From Dyadobacter frigoris (GTDB lineage: Bacteria; Bacteroidota; Bacteroidia; Cytophagales; Spirosomataceae): 64,000 bases of DNA. The notes beneath the pieces were generated by a model. The model saw only the letters and a program-made list of their open reading frames with translations. It was not told the DNA's origin and made no database searches. Numbering within the stretch: position 1 is the stretch's first letter; each line of letters begins with the position of its first letter. The position numbers and the translations under genes were made by a program. The stretch covers positions 310,001-374,000 of the forward strand of contig NZ_SZVO01000007.1 in the NCBI RefSeq assembly GCF_005280585.1, in the 5' to 3' direction. Shown here piece after piece: positions 16,497 to 25,090 of the stretch.

Positions 16497-17567
16497 ATGA
16501 AGAAAAACATCTTAATAGTACCTGGTGACGGAATCGGGCAGGAAGTTACAGAAGTTGGAAAAAAAGTTTTGATTAAAATTGCTGAAAAATTCGGGCACGA
16601 ATTTATTTACGACGAAGCATTAATGGGTCACGTTGCAATTGAAGCAACCGGAAACCCGCTTCCAGACGAAACTTTGGAAAAAATGCGCGCTTCCGATGCG
16701 ATTTTATTCGGAGCTGTTGGTCACCCAAAATATGATAACGATCCAACTGCAAAAGTTCGTCCGGAGCAAGGTTTGCTTAAAATGCGTAAAGAACTGGGTT
16801 TATATGCCAATTTACGCCCAATCAAACTTTTTGATGAACTATTGGGAGCTTCTTCGATTAAACCTGAAATCCTTAAAGGTTCTGATATCCTGTTTTTCCG
16901 TGAATTAACTGGTGATATCTATTTTGGAGAAAAAGGCCGTAAAAACAATGGAGATACCGCTTACGATATCGCGGAATATAGCCGTTATGAAGTAGAACGT
17001 ATCGCCCGCAGGGCATTTGAAGCAGCTCGTACGCGTAGCAAAAAATTGTGTTCTGTTGATAAAGCAAACGTTTTGGAAACAAGCAGACTATGGCGTGAAG
17101 TTGTTCAAGCGCTTGCTCCTGAATATCCGGATATTACCGTAGAACACCAGTTTGTTGACTCAGCTGCAATGATGCTTATCAAAGATCCACGTCGTTTTGA
17201 TGTGGTTGTTACAGCGAATTTATTCGGTGATATCCTGACTGACGAAGCAAGTCAGATTGCCGGATCCATGGGAATGTTGGCTTCGGCTTCGGTAGGAGAC
17301 AGCACGGGAGTTTATGAGCCAATTCACGGTTCAGGACATGATATTACAGGCATGGGCGTTGCCAATCCAATGGCTTCGGTTCTTTCTGCGGCTTTGCTTC
17401 TTGACATTTCTTTTGGCTTGAAAGAAGAGTCAGATGCAATTATTTCTGCAATTGAACAGGTTTTGAAAGCTGGTTTCCGTACACGCGATATCGCTGACTC
17501 AACAACGGCTCCTGAAATGATCCTGGGTACTGATGCGATTGGTGAAGAAATCTTAAAACGTATTTAA
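16497..17567 (+). CDS. leuB: 3-isopropylmalate dehydrogenase
   Basis: LeuB oxidises and decarboxylates 3-isopropylmalate with NAD+ and a divalent metal, giving 2-ketoisocaproate. The 356-residue product has the family's nucleotide- and substrate-binding motifs: VPGDGIGQEV (residues 8-17), RPEQGLLKMRKELGLYANLRP, RELTGDIYFGEKGR, and the metal-site segment GDILTDEASQIAGSMGMLASAS. GSGHDITGMGVANP precedes the end. It is the last gene before the second leader region; leuA follows under its own attenuator. Confidence 0.97.
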   Translation: MKKNILIVPGDGIGQEVTEVGKKVLIKIAEKFGHEFIYDEALMGHVAIEATGNPLPDETLEKMRASDAILFGAVGHPKYDNDPTAKVRPEQGLLKMRKELGLYANLRPIKLFDELLGASSIKPEILKGSDILFFRELTGDIYFGEKGRKNNGDTAYDIAEYSRYEVERIARRAFEAARTRSKKLCSVDKANVLETSRLWREVVQALAPEYPDITVEHQFVDSAAMMLIKDPRRFDVVVTANLFGDILTDEASQIAGSMGMLASASVGDSTGVYEPIHGSGHDITGMGVANPMASVLSAALLLDISFGLKEESDAIISAIEQVLKAGFRTRDIADSTTAPEMILGTDAIGEEILKRI

Positions 17568-17624
17568 TATAAAAAATTAGATTCATTATAAAATATATCT
17601 TTTTTTGAATTTTCATTAAGAAGA

Positions 17625-17655
17625 TTTGTTCAACCAAAATCTTCTTATTACTTTG
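17625..17655 (+). promoter_or_regulatory. Candidate promoter of the leuA leader
   Basis: TTTG (17625-17628), a 19-nt spacer, and TTACTTTG (17648-17655) match the Bacteroidota -33/-7 pattern at seven of eight -7 positions. The start would fall near 17661, about 10 bases before the shared leader hairpin. Confidence 0.55.
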
Positions 17656-17670
17656 CAGAAGAAAATCACA

Positions 17671-17687
17671 GTTAGCGAATTTTCGCA
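17671..17687 (+). promoter_or_regulatory. 5' leader hairpin, shared with ilvD leader
   Basis: GTTAGCGAATTTTCGCA nearly repeats the palindrome in the ilvD leader (2345-2361), differing at one central base and at the 3' edge. GCGAA pairs with TTCGC. The offset from the putative -7 box is 16 bases here and 17 before ilvD. Confidence 0.5.
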
Positions 17688-17700
17688 AGATATATTGAAC

Positions 17701-17751
17701 ATGAAATCACACGACAATTGCATTTTTCTGCTCCTTCAGACCAATCCCTAA
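17701..17751 (+). CDS. leuA leader peptide
   Basis: A 16-codon frame encodes MKSHDNCIFLLLQTNP, with three consecutive leucine codons (CTG CTC CTT, codons 10-12) after an isoleucine. The run suits sensing of leucine alone, as expected ahead of a leucine-specific gene, while the ilvD leader carries all three branched-chain amino acids. Both peptides share an IFLL core, suggesting a common origin. A terminator follows 31 nt after the stop. Confidence 0.78.
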   Translation: MKSHDNCIFLLLQTNP

Positions 17752-17813
17752 GATTGAGAAAGGCATTGTCTTGAATAGATATAAAACCCTTTCTCTCAAA
17801 CGGAAAGGGTTTT
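17742..17813 (+). terminator. leuA attenuator: pause hairpin, antiterminator, terminator
   Basis: CAATC (17742-17746) pairs with GATTG (17752-17756) across the leader stop. GAGAAAGG (17756-17763) can pair with CCTTTCTC (17788-17795) as antiterminator. The terminator is AAAACCCTTTC (17783-17793) with GAAAGGGTTTT (17803-17813), loop 9 nt, with T-rich sequence at and after the 3' arm. Antiterminator and terminator overlap at 17788-17793 and cannot coexist. The logic equals that of the ilvD leader. Confidence 0.82.
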
Positions 17814-17868
17814 ATATTGTCTTAAAATTAGTAAATTCGTAATTCAATCTTTAATCAAAGTACCCACA

Positions 17869-19023
17869 ATGAGTCAGCGAGTTCAAATCTTCGACACTAC
17901 CTTACGCGACGGCGAACAAGTCCCTGGAAGCCAATTGACAACGGAAGAAAAGATAATTGTAGCCACACAACTCGAAAAGCTTGGTGTAGACGTAATTGAA
18001 GCTGGATTTCCTATTTCAAGTCCTGGTGATTTCAGGTCTGTCATGGAAATATCCAAAGCTGTCCGTGAACCGATTATCTGTGCACTTTCCCGTGCAGTGA
18101 CTGGTGATATTGATGCTGCCGGCGATGCCTTGCAATTCGCAAAACGCGGTCGTATCCATACAGGAATTGGATCATCTGATATTCATATTCAGCACAAATT
18201 CAATACGACGAGAGAAAAGATTATTGAAAGAGCGATTGCTGCTACTAAATATGCCAAAACAAAGGTAGAAGACGTAGAGTTTTATTGTGAAGATGCGGGA
18301 AGAGCTGACCTTGTATTTCTTGCACAACTGGTCGAAGCCGTGATTGCTGCCGGTGCTACGGTTGTAAATATTCCTGATACAACAGGGTACTGCTTACCAG
18401 AAGAATATGGCGCAAAAATTAAATATATTTTCGAAAACGTAAAAGGAATTCATAACGCAACAATTTCTATTCACTGTCATAATGATCTTGGTTTAGCGAC
18501 TGCTAACTCACTGGCTGGTATCCGTGAAGGTGCGCGCCAGGTTGAGGTTACCATGAATGGAATTGGAGAGCGCGCCGGAAATACCTCTTTGGAAGAAGTG
18601 GTGATGGCTTTGAATGTTCATAAAGAATTAGGTTACGAAACAGGGGTGAATTCACAATTGATTTATCCTACAAGCCAGTTGGTTTCAAAAATGATGCGTA
18701 TGCCGGTTCAGGCCAACAAAGCGATTGTTGGACGTAACGCATTTGCGCATTCCTCAGGAATCCATCAGGATGGTTTCTTAAAAAATACGCTGAATTACGA
18801 GATCATGAATCCGCAGGATGTAGGTGTTGATAAATCGGATATCGTATTGACAGCGCGTAGCGGTCGCCATGCTTTGAAACACCGTCTAGAACTTCTGGGC
18901 TTCACTTTCGAGAAAGCGATCCTGGATGATCTTTACAAAAAATTCCTTGATGTTGCTGATTTGAAGAAAGAAGTTAACGATAAAGATTTAGTGGATTTGG
19001 CACGTACCGTTGTCATTGCTTAA
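17869..19023 (+). CDS. leuA: 2-isopropylmalate synthase, short form without regulatory domain
   Basis: LeuA condenses acetyl-CoA with 2-ketoisovalerate, the committed step to leucine. The 384 residues cover the TIM-barrel catalytic domain and lid: [13 protein letters not shown] (residues 9-21), [18 protein letters not shown] with the metal ligands, [14 protein letters not shown], and [12 protein letters not shown]. The C-terminal allosteric domain of about 120 residues that binds leucine in typical LeuA (over 500 residues) is absent. Feedback inhibition may therefore be missing, leaving the leader attenuator as the main visible control. It ends 100 nt before a bidirectional terminator. Confidence 0.93.
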   Translation: MSQRVQIFDTTLRDGEQVPGSQLTTEEKIIVATQLEKLGVDVIEAGFPISSPGDFRSVMEISKAVREPIICALSRAVTGDIDAAGDALQFAKRGRIHTGIGSSDIHIQHKFNTTREKIIERAIAATKYAKTKVEDVEFYCEDAGRADLVFLAQLVEAVIAAGATVVNIPDTTGYCLPEEYGAKIKYIFENVKGIHNATISIHCHNDLGLATANSLAGIREGARQVEVTMNGIGERAGNTSLEEVVMALNVHKELGYETGVNSQLIYPTSQLVSKMMRMPVQANKAIVGRNAFAHSSGIHQDGFLKNTLNYEIMNPQDVGVDKSDIVLTARSGRHALKHRLELLGFTFEKAILDDLYKKFLDVADLKKEVNDKDLVDLARTVVIA

Positions 19024-19122
19024 TATTTTTCATACATCATTTTGGATAATTACCTGAATTTGAATTTGATATTACAATGCTTTTTAGTATTATTACATAA
19101 TCAATAACATCCATCAGATTAC

Positions 19123-19158
19123 AAAAAGCCCTCGGTGAGTCTGACTAAGGGCTTTTTT
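19123..19158. terminator. Bidirectional terminator between leuA and purU
   Basis: AAAAAGCCCT (19123-19132) pairs with AGGGCTTTTT (19148-19157). The A run and T run serve the convergent leuA (plus) and purU (minus) transcripts. Confidence 0.85.
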
Positions 19159-19163
19159 CTTGT

Positions 19164-19997
19164 TTAAAGAATAATGGTTCTGTTGTTGTGAATGAAAACG
19201 CGGTCGTTGAAAACAAGCTTTAAAGCAGATGTTAATACCCGTTTTTCTGTATCTCTACCCAAAGTTGACATATCAGTAGCCGTTTGCCGGTGATCCACTG
19301 ACTTCACATCCTGGGCAATAATTGGACCTTCATCCAGATCGTTATTCACAAAATGCGCTGTCGCGCCAATAATTTTCACCCCGCGTTCATAAGCCTGACG
19401 ATATGGATTTGCACCAATAAATGCTGGCAAAAACGAGTGGTGGATATTAACAATGCGATCCGGGAAATGATTAACAAATTCTGGTGTAATGATCCGCATG
19501 TATTTTGCCAAAACCAGATATTCCGGGCGGTATACATCCAACGTTCTCAAAATCGCTTCTTCGTGTTCCTCGCGCGTTTTGTTTTCGTGAGAAATAAAAT
19601 GAAAAGGTATTCCGAATTTACTAACCAGCGGCTGCAATGTGTTGTAATTACTTATCACGGCCAGAATATTGGCATCCAGCTCATCAAAAGCATAACGAAG
19701 CAATAATTCCCCCAGACAGTGATGTTCTTTCGTTACCAGAACGACGATGTCTTTTTTCTTTTTGGGGTTTAAACGAAGATTAATCCCGGCAGGCAATTCC
19801 TGTTTAAGAATCTGCAACAACTCAGTCGCATCAGTTTCTCCTTCAAACTCCGTACGCATGAAAAAATAAGCCGACGGACTTACGTATTCATCATTACGAA
19901 TAATGTTTTGATTGTGCTCAAAAAGTACGCGGGTTACCTGATAAATGAGCCCTTTGTGATCGGGGCCGTCCATCAGCAATATATGGCGGTGATTCAT
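19164..19997 (-). CDS. purU: Formyltetrahydrofolate deformylase
   Basis: PurU hydrolyses 10-formyl-THF to formate and THF, balancing one-carbon pools and supplying formate for purine synthesis. From ATG 19997 the product has 277 residues: an N-terminal ACT domain (about 1-80; HILLMDGPDHKGLIYQVTRVL) and a formyltransferase-like domain with VNIHHSFLPAFIGANPY, GATAHFVNNDLDEGPII, which hold the catalytic Asn, His and Asp. A start 13 codons upstream is possible but adds residues unlike the family. It faces leuA. Confidence 0.95.
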   Translation of the reverse strand: MNHRHILLMDGPDHKGLIYQVTRVLFEHNQNIIRNDEYVSPSAYFFMRTEFEGETDATELLQILKQELPAGINLRLNPKKKKDIVVLVTKEHHCLGELLLRYAFDELDANILAVISNYNTLQPLVSKFGIPFHFISHENKTREEHEEAILRTLDVYRPEYLVLAKYMRIITPEFVNHFPDRIVNIHHSFLPAFIGANPYRQAYERGVKIIGATAHFVNNDLDEGPIIAQDVKSVDHRQTATDMSTLGRDTEKRVLTSALKLVFNDRVFIHNNRTIIL

Positions 19998-20129
19998 TTG
20001 TTCAATTGATACGGAAAATAATGCGCTAAATAACACATTTTTAATTTCCGGCCTGTTAAAATTACCCGCTATTTGTCCAACTTTTTAAAAGAAATCACTG
20101 TTCAACTTACAAATAGTACATCCTAAGAA

Positions 20130-20615
20130 ATGGCTGAAGAACTAATAATACCTGTCGGAACGGATCGTAAGGAAATTTACGAAGTCTTATTACCACAAAT
20201 CAATAGTTTGATCGAAACAGAAAGTGATCTGACCGCAAACCTTGCTAACATCGCTGCCGCATTAAAAGAAGCTTTCGGATTCTTTTGGGTTGGTTTTTAT
20301 GTAGCAAAAGAAGGACAACTTGTTCTTGGACCTTTCCAGGGACCGATTGCCTGTACGCGTATTCCCTTCCATAAAGGCGTCTGCGGCGCAAGTTATTCGC
20401 GGCAAAAAACAATTATTGTACCGGATGTTGATCAATTTCCCGGACATATCGCCTGCGCCTCTGCTTCAAAATCAGAGATCGTCCTGCCGGTTTTCCATAG
20501 AAATGGGACAGTAGCGATGGTTTTGGACGTCGACAGCGATCAGTTAAATGATTTTTCAGAAACAGATGCTGAAGGATTGCAAAGCATTTTAACGCTTTTG
20601 GAAAGAAAATTATAG
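20130..20615 (+). CDS. msrC: Free methionine-(R)-sulfoxide reductase (GAF domain)
   Basis: fRMsr reduces free methionine-R-sulfoxide with thioredoxin. The whole 161-residue protein is one GAF domain. Cysteines at 75 (GPIACTRI), 85 (GVCGAS) and 109 (HIACASASKSEIVLPV) have the same spacing (10 and 24) as the catalytic cysteines of the E. coli enzyme. It is a single plus-strand gene flanked by purU and the catabolic cluster, both on the minus strand. Its stop lies directly against the end of the convergent isomerase gene, so no terminator fits between them. Confidence 0.93.
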   Translation: MAEELIIPVGTDRKEIYEVLLPQINSLIETESDLTANLANIAAALKEAFGFFWVGFYVAKEGQLVLGPFQGPIACTRIPFHKGVCGASYSRQKTIIVPDVDQFPGHIACASASKSEIVLPVFHRNGTVAMVLDVDSDQLNDFSETDAEGLQSILTLLERKL

Positions 20616-21536
20616 TTATTTACTATAACGCTTTCTCAGCAAGTGCATCATAAAGACATTAATTCCCCATTGATCGGCTAATGGCTGGTTCGTGAATGGA
20701 AGCGTAGGCATATAGTGCGGAGGGCCAAATTCTGTCAAAAACGTAATTTGCTCTCCGCTTTTTATTTTTCTTTCTACAACAACATCCCACCAGGCCAAAT
20801 GCGCCTTTAACGCAGATTCCCATTCAGGAGCGCGCGGATCATTAACCTGCGGCCCTTCCGGATGCCCGATACGCGCATGAATATGTCCTACTCGTGAAAG
20901 TGCCAGTTTAACCGTTTCTTCCTGATCTTCCAGCAAGGTTTCCGCCACATTACACCAATGCGAAATGTCCAGTGTTAACTTCAATTTCGGGTTTTTCTCA
21001 ATAAAATTTCTGGCAATATGTGCTGCGAAAAGCATTCTTGCACGATGCGTTTCGTGATAAATCGGAATTCCGCTTTTCTCAGAAGCTTCACTCGTATGGT
21101 CTATAAATGCTTTATTCTGATCATAGCTGAAATGATCTCTTCCGCTATGGCAATTAATATAAAGTGGTTTGATTTCTGATTTGGTTGCTGCATCAATTGA
21201 TTTTTTGAAAAAATCCAGATGCGCCGAATAATCTTTCAGGCCAGCTCCGCATAGAAATCCAACCTCTAAACCATGCTTTTTCAGGGCGGTAAATAATTCT
21301 TCCTGCTCCTTTTTACCTTGTGGCCACCAGAATTCCGCACCGTCATATCCTTCCTTTTTTGCAGCAGCGCAAAATGCATCAACACTTCCTTCATAACCCC
21401 AATTTGTCGCCAGGATTTTTAGAGAATTGGCATTGGCTTTTTCAAACATCCGTGAATTCTCCTTTGCAATTGTTTCTATGGATGCAAAAGTGCCTAACCC
21501 GGCCATTGAGGTATTAACAAATTGTCTACGATTCAT
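20616..21536 (-). CDS. Exported sugar phosphate isomerase/epimerase-like protein
   Basis: A 306-residue AP-endonuclease-2-type TIM barrel (xylose isomerase-like superfamily). The N-terminus MNRRQFVNTSMAGLGTFAS has a twin-arginine start and a hydrophobic stretch, so Tat export is likely. Candidate metal ligands appear in INCHSGRDHF, PIYHETHRAR, LTLDISHWCNVAE and GHIHARIGHPEG. The substrate is not predictable beyond a sugar or related polyol. It is the last gene of the six-gene minus-strand cluster that includes rhamnose mutarotase and a GH95-like glycosidase, which points to processing of deoxyhexose-containing glycans. Confidence 0.85.
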   Translation of the reverse strand: MNRRQFVNTSMAGLGTFASIETIAKENSRMFEKANANSLKILATNWGYEGSVDAFCAAAKKEGYDGAEFWWPQGKKEQEELFTALKKHGLEVGFLCGAGLKDYSAHLDFFKKSIDAATKSEIKPLYINCHSGRDHFSYDQNKAFIDHTSEASEKSGIPIYHETHRARMLFAAHIARNFIEKNPKLKLTLDISHWCNVAETLLEDQEETVKLALSRVGHIHARIGHPEGPQVNDPRAPEWESALKAHLAWWDVVVERKIKSGEQITFLTEFGPPHYMPTLPFTNQPLADQWGINVFMMHLLRKRYSK

Positions 21537-21694
21537 TTCGTAATTGATTGTGAAAACAAATTAAATATATTAAACCCTTGACAGAATGCATTTTACAAAT
21601 ATTTCGGTGCGCTGCACCTTTACCGGCTAGAAGAATATTTGAGCTACAAATATTTCGCAGCTCTGCTGCTGTCTACCACACATAATAAGTAGAC

Positions 21695-23176
21695 TTATTG
21701 AATTCTTTGCTTTTCCTCGTTCTTAATTGTATCTCCGGCTTTAAGAAATTCAGCAACCTTCGCCTCATTAAATCCATTGACAATATGCAGATCCGGATGC
21801 AATTTTTGTACTTCGGCAACGCCGTTTTCAGTAACAGCAGATTTCCAGATGTAGATATTTTTCAAACTTTTCGACAAAGCAAGATTTTTCAAACCGGCAT
21901 CGGTAATTTTTGTCCCAACCAGATTGATATATTCCAGATATTGCAAGTCTTTCAAAGTGGCCAAACCAGCATCGGTAACAGTAGTATATTCCAAATGCAG
22001 CTTGTTAAGATTTTTGAGTTTCCTGATTTCTTTTATTGAATTATCAGTCACCGTTGTACCACCCAGTTTAAGCCAGATAATTTGCTCAGAAAGAGGCGAT
22101 AGTAAACCGATTTGGCCATCACCAAAACCGGATGCATTCACTGCACTTACTTCCAGCAGATTTTTATCGTGAGAAATGGGCATAACCAAAAGTCCAACCT
22201 TTTTAACGGCTTCCACAGCCTTTTCATTAGGTACAGGAACCTGCAAACTTAAAACCGGAGAGTCAACATTTTTTGAGTTTTCCCCTCCTGAACCAGAAGT
22301 TAATGACGCAAGAGCCGGCTTAACCTGTTCCGTGATTTTCAGATCAGAAACTTTTTTGTCCCCGGAAGCACCCTGTTCAATCCACCAGCTGAGTAAAGCG
22401 AGTTGCGATTCTGAGAGTTGCGGTTTCCCTTTTGGTGGCATATGGTCGTCGTCCGTTTCAGGTAGCAGGCAACGCTTAATCATGGCACTTTCCAGCACTT
22501 TTCCCGAAACAAATACGGGGCCGTCTTCACCACCTTTTACCAGCATCGCCATATTATCCATTCGCAAACCGCCTTTTTGCTTGTTAGCATTATGGCATTG
22601 CGCACAACGCATTTCTAAAATCGGCTGGACAATATCTTTGTAGACGACTGCCTGATTAATATCGGTAATCGGTTTAATTTCCGTTTTCTCTTCTGTCCTC
22701 GGAGGAATTCCTGCCATAGACCGGAATGGTTCAGGTGTATATTGGGTCAAATATCCGTCTCCATGCGTAAGCGAACCGCCATCATGGCCGGCTGTAAATG
22801 TTAAAATCGTGGAAAGTCCCAAGGCTGGAAGATAAATAGCGGAACCGATCGAAATTTTTCCTGACTTAAATAACCAGGCAATCCAGGCAAAAACGGTCAC
22901 ACCGATTCCCTGCCACTGATGGTCACTCAGTAATTCCTCATCATATCCTCCGCCAAGCGACAAGAGATAACCTGCAATACAAGCCAGCGTGGCACCAATG
23001 GCCGACCAAACCAGAATAAAGGTGATAGAAGAATCGCTTACCGTGATTTTTCCGATTCGCTTACCAATTTCCAAAAGTGCCGCGATCAGCAAAAATCCAA
23101 TGGGCAAATGCACCAGAACCGGATGAAAACGTCCAATAAAATAGGTCCAGTCTGTGGCCTGAAAGAGGATTAACAT
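21695..23176 (-). CDS. Membrane-bound cytochrome c with DUF2231 and leucine-rich repeats
   Basis: The start is set at ATG 23176, giving 493 residues; 19 further codons upstream are open. The order is: membrane region with four or five segments (about 15-130; DUF2231-like, FHPVLVHLPIGFLL), a planctomycete-type cytochrome c domain with the haem motif C191-A-Q-C194-H195 and MPPKGKPQLSESQ, and leucine-rich-repeat-like units (about 380-470; LNKLHLEYTTVTDAGLATL, YLEYINLVGTKITDAGLKNL). The haem faces the periplasm. It may pass electrons for the oxidoreductase partners of this cluster. It lies 22 nt after rhaM. Confidence 0.85.
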   Translation of the reverse strand: MLILFQATDWTYFIGRFHPVLVHLPIGFLLIAALLEIGKRIGKITVSDSSITFILVWSAIGATLACIAGYLLSLGGGYDEELLSDHQWQGIGVTVFAWIAWLFKSGKISIGSAIYLPALGLSTILTFTAGHDGGSLTHGDGYLTQYTPEPFRSMAGIPPRTEEKTEIKPITDINQAVVYKDIVQPILEMRCAQCHNANKQKGGLRMDNMAMLVKGGEDGPVFVSGKVLESAMIKRCLLPETDDDHMPPKGKPQLSESQLALLSWWIEQGASGDKKVSDLKITEQVKPALASLTSGSGGENSKNVDSPVLSLQVPVPNEKAVEAVKKVGLLVMPISHDKNLLEVSAVNASGFGDGQIGLLSPLSEQIIWLKLGGTTVTDNSIKEIRKLKNLNKLHLEYTTVTDAGLATLKDLQYLEYINLVGTKITDAGLKNLALSKSLKNIYIWKSAVTENGVAEVQKLHPDLHIVNGFNEAKVAEFLKAGDTIKNEEKQRIQ

Positions 23177-23198
23177 AGAAAAACGAGAACAATTGAAA

Positions 23199-23522
23199 TT
23201 ACAATAACCGGAAAACTTCCGGACAGGCAACAATTTTTGGTGAATTATCCGGATTGACTTCCATTAAATCAGCCATGTGATCCCACCATTTTTTCATAAT
23301 TGGTAAAGAAGACAATCCGAAAGTATCCGCATCTGGCGAGAGTTTTTGAAATGCGAACAGTGCCAGAGTTACTTCGTCCAGAAAAATATAATATTCCTGA
23401 ATACCGGCATTTTTCAATAGTGCGGACAACTCCGGCCAGATTTCATCGTGTCTTTTTTTGTATTCTGCTTCATTTCCCTTGTTCAATTGCATTCGGAAAG
23501 CAAGCACAGTATCATTTTGCAT
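23199..23522 (-). CDS. rhaM: L-rhamnose mutarotase
   Basis: RhaM interconverts the alpha and beta anomers of L-rhamnose. The 107-residue ferredoxin-like protein has FRMQLNKGNEAEYKKRHDE followed by IWPEL, with Y21 and H25 at the active site, and the characteristic KKWWDHMADLM near the C-terminus. A similar fold occurs in L-fucose mutarotase-like proteins, so the sugar may be another 6-deoxyhexose. It lies between the DUF1501 gene (53 nt) and the cytochrome gene (22 nt), all on the minus strand, giving the best clue to the cluster's substrate. Confidence 0.9.
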   Translation of the reverse strand: MQNDTVLAFRMQLNKGNEAEYKKRHDEIWPELSALLKNAGIQEYYIFLDEVTLALFAFQKLSPDADTFGLSSLPIMKKWWDHMADLMEVNPDNSPKIVACPEVFRLL

Positions 23523-23575
23523 TGGATTGGAGTTTGATTTCAGGCTTAAGACGATGATTGTTGAATTATATCCTG

Positions 23576-25051
23576 TTAAGCAATAATATTTTTCACCACT
23601 TTTCCTTCTGTATCGGTTAATCTGAAATTTCTTCCCTGGAATGGATAAGTGAATTTTTCATGATCAAAACCCATCAAATGGAGAATCGTAGCCTGTAAAT
23701 CATGCACATGGACACGGTCTTTTACACCATAATAACCCAATTCATCCGTTTCACCATGGGTATATCCTTTTTTAACGCCTCCGCCAGCCATCCACATCGT
23801 GAAAGCTTCAAGATGGTGATCACGGCCCATATAGGGCATAACGACACCGTTCCTATTTTCCTGCATAGGCGTTCTGCCAAATTCTGCACCCCAGATAATC
23901 AGCGTTTCGTCCAGCAAACCGCGCATTTTCAAATCCTGAATCAGGGCAGCTACCGGTTTATCTGAAAGTCGACATTTATTTCTCAATCCTCCTTCAACAT
24001 TATCACCCGCCGTGGTGCCATGGCCGTCCCAGCCCCAGTCGAACAACTGCACAAAACGTACGTCATTTTCAACAAGTTTTCGAGCCAAAAGACAATTCAT
24101 AGCAAAGGTTCCTTCGCCCGGTTTTACCCCATACATGTCCAGAATAAACTGTGGTTCTTTGGACACGTCCATGACCTCAGGCACAGACATCTGCATCCGG
24201 AACGCCATTTCATACTGACTGATCCGGGTTAATATCTCAGGATCCTGAACATCATTATAGGTTTGTTTATTAATCTCATTGATCGCTTCAATGGTCTGTT
24301 TCCGCATATTCCGGTTCATACCATTAGGGTCCGTCACGTACAAAACCGGATCTCCACCTGTGCGACATTGCACGCCCTGATAAACCGAAGGTAAAAAACC
24401 GCTGCCATAAACGCTTTTCCCCGCATCCGGCTGTCGCCCGCCAGAAGCAAGCACAATAAAACCTGGTAAATTTTGATTTTCTGATCCCAAACCATAAACC
24501 GACCAGGCACCTAAACTCGGTCGACCTAATCGCGCGCTTCCGGTATGCAGCAACAACTGCGCAGGAGCGTGGTTAAACTGATCGGTATGCATCGCTTTGA
24601 TGAAAGTAATTTCATCGGCAACTGTTTGTAAATAAGGGATATAATCAGACATCCAGGCTCCCGATTGTCCATATTGATTAAATTTCCCCTGCGGTCCCAA
24701 CATTTTTGGAACCCCTTGAATAAAAGCAAATTTCTTTCCTTCCAGAAATTCAGCCGGACAATCTTTTCCGTGATATTTTTCCAGTTCCGGTTTATAATCA
24801 AACAGTTCCAGCTGCGAAGGCGCTCCGGCCATATGGATGTAAATGACCCGTTTTGCCTTTGGCGCAAATTGAGGGATCTTCGCTCCCATCGCTTCGGCTG
24901 TCGCGCTGGTTTCTGCATTTGAATTACCGCAGGATCCCAAAAGCGAGCCCAAACCCAAAGCTCCAAGCCCAAACCCAGCAGACTGCAAAAAATGTCGGCG
25001 TGTTTGACTATGCAGATCAGCATGTTGTAATTCTTTCAATAACTTTTCCAT
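23576..25051 (-). CDS. DUF1501 family exported protein
   Basis: The start is taken at ATG 25051. The N-terminal RRHFLQSAGFGLGALGLG is a twin-arginine signal, and LGSLLGSC offers a lipobox, so the protein is probably exported folded and possibly lipidated. The roughly 490-residue body is DUF1501, a sulfatase/alkaline-phosphatase-like fold (IYIHMAGAPSQLELFDYKP, WDGHGTT, IIWGAEFGRTPMQ). DUF1501 genes nearly always pair with DUF1549/DUF1553 cytochrome genes, as here 39 nt upstream. The biochemical role of the pair is not established. Confidence 0.92.
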   Translation of the reverse strand: MEKLLKELQHADLHSQTRRHFLQSAGFGLGALGLGSLLGSCGNSNAETSATAEAMGAKIPQFAPKAKRVIYIHMAGAPSQLELFDYKPELEKYHGKDCPAEFLEGKKFAFIQGVPKMLGPQGKFNQYGQSGAWMSDYIPYLQTVADEITFIKAMHTDQFNHAPAQLLLHTGSARLGRPSLGAWSVYGLGSENQNLPGFIVLASGGRQPDAGKSVYGSGFLPSVYQGVQCRTGGDPVLYVTDPNGMNRNMRKQTIEAINEINKQTYNDVQDPEILTRISQYEMAFRMQMSVPEVMDVSKEPQFILDMYGVKPGEGTFAMNCLLARKLVENDVRFVQLFDWGWDGHGTTAGDNVEGGLRNKCRLSDKPVAALIQDLKMRGLLDETLIIWGAEFGRTPMQENRNGVVMPYMGRDHHLEAFTMWMAGGGVKKGYTHGETDELGYYGVKDRVHVHDLQATILHLMGFDHEKFTYPFQGRNFRLTDTEGKVVKNIIA

Positions 25052-25090
25052 ATCTGTAATCAGCATTAGAATCAGAGAAAATTTCTCAGG

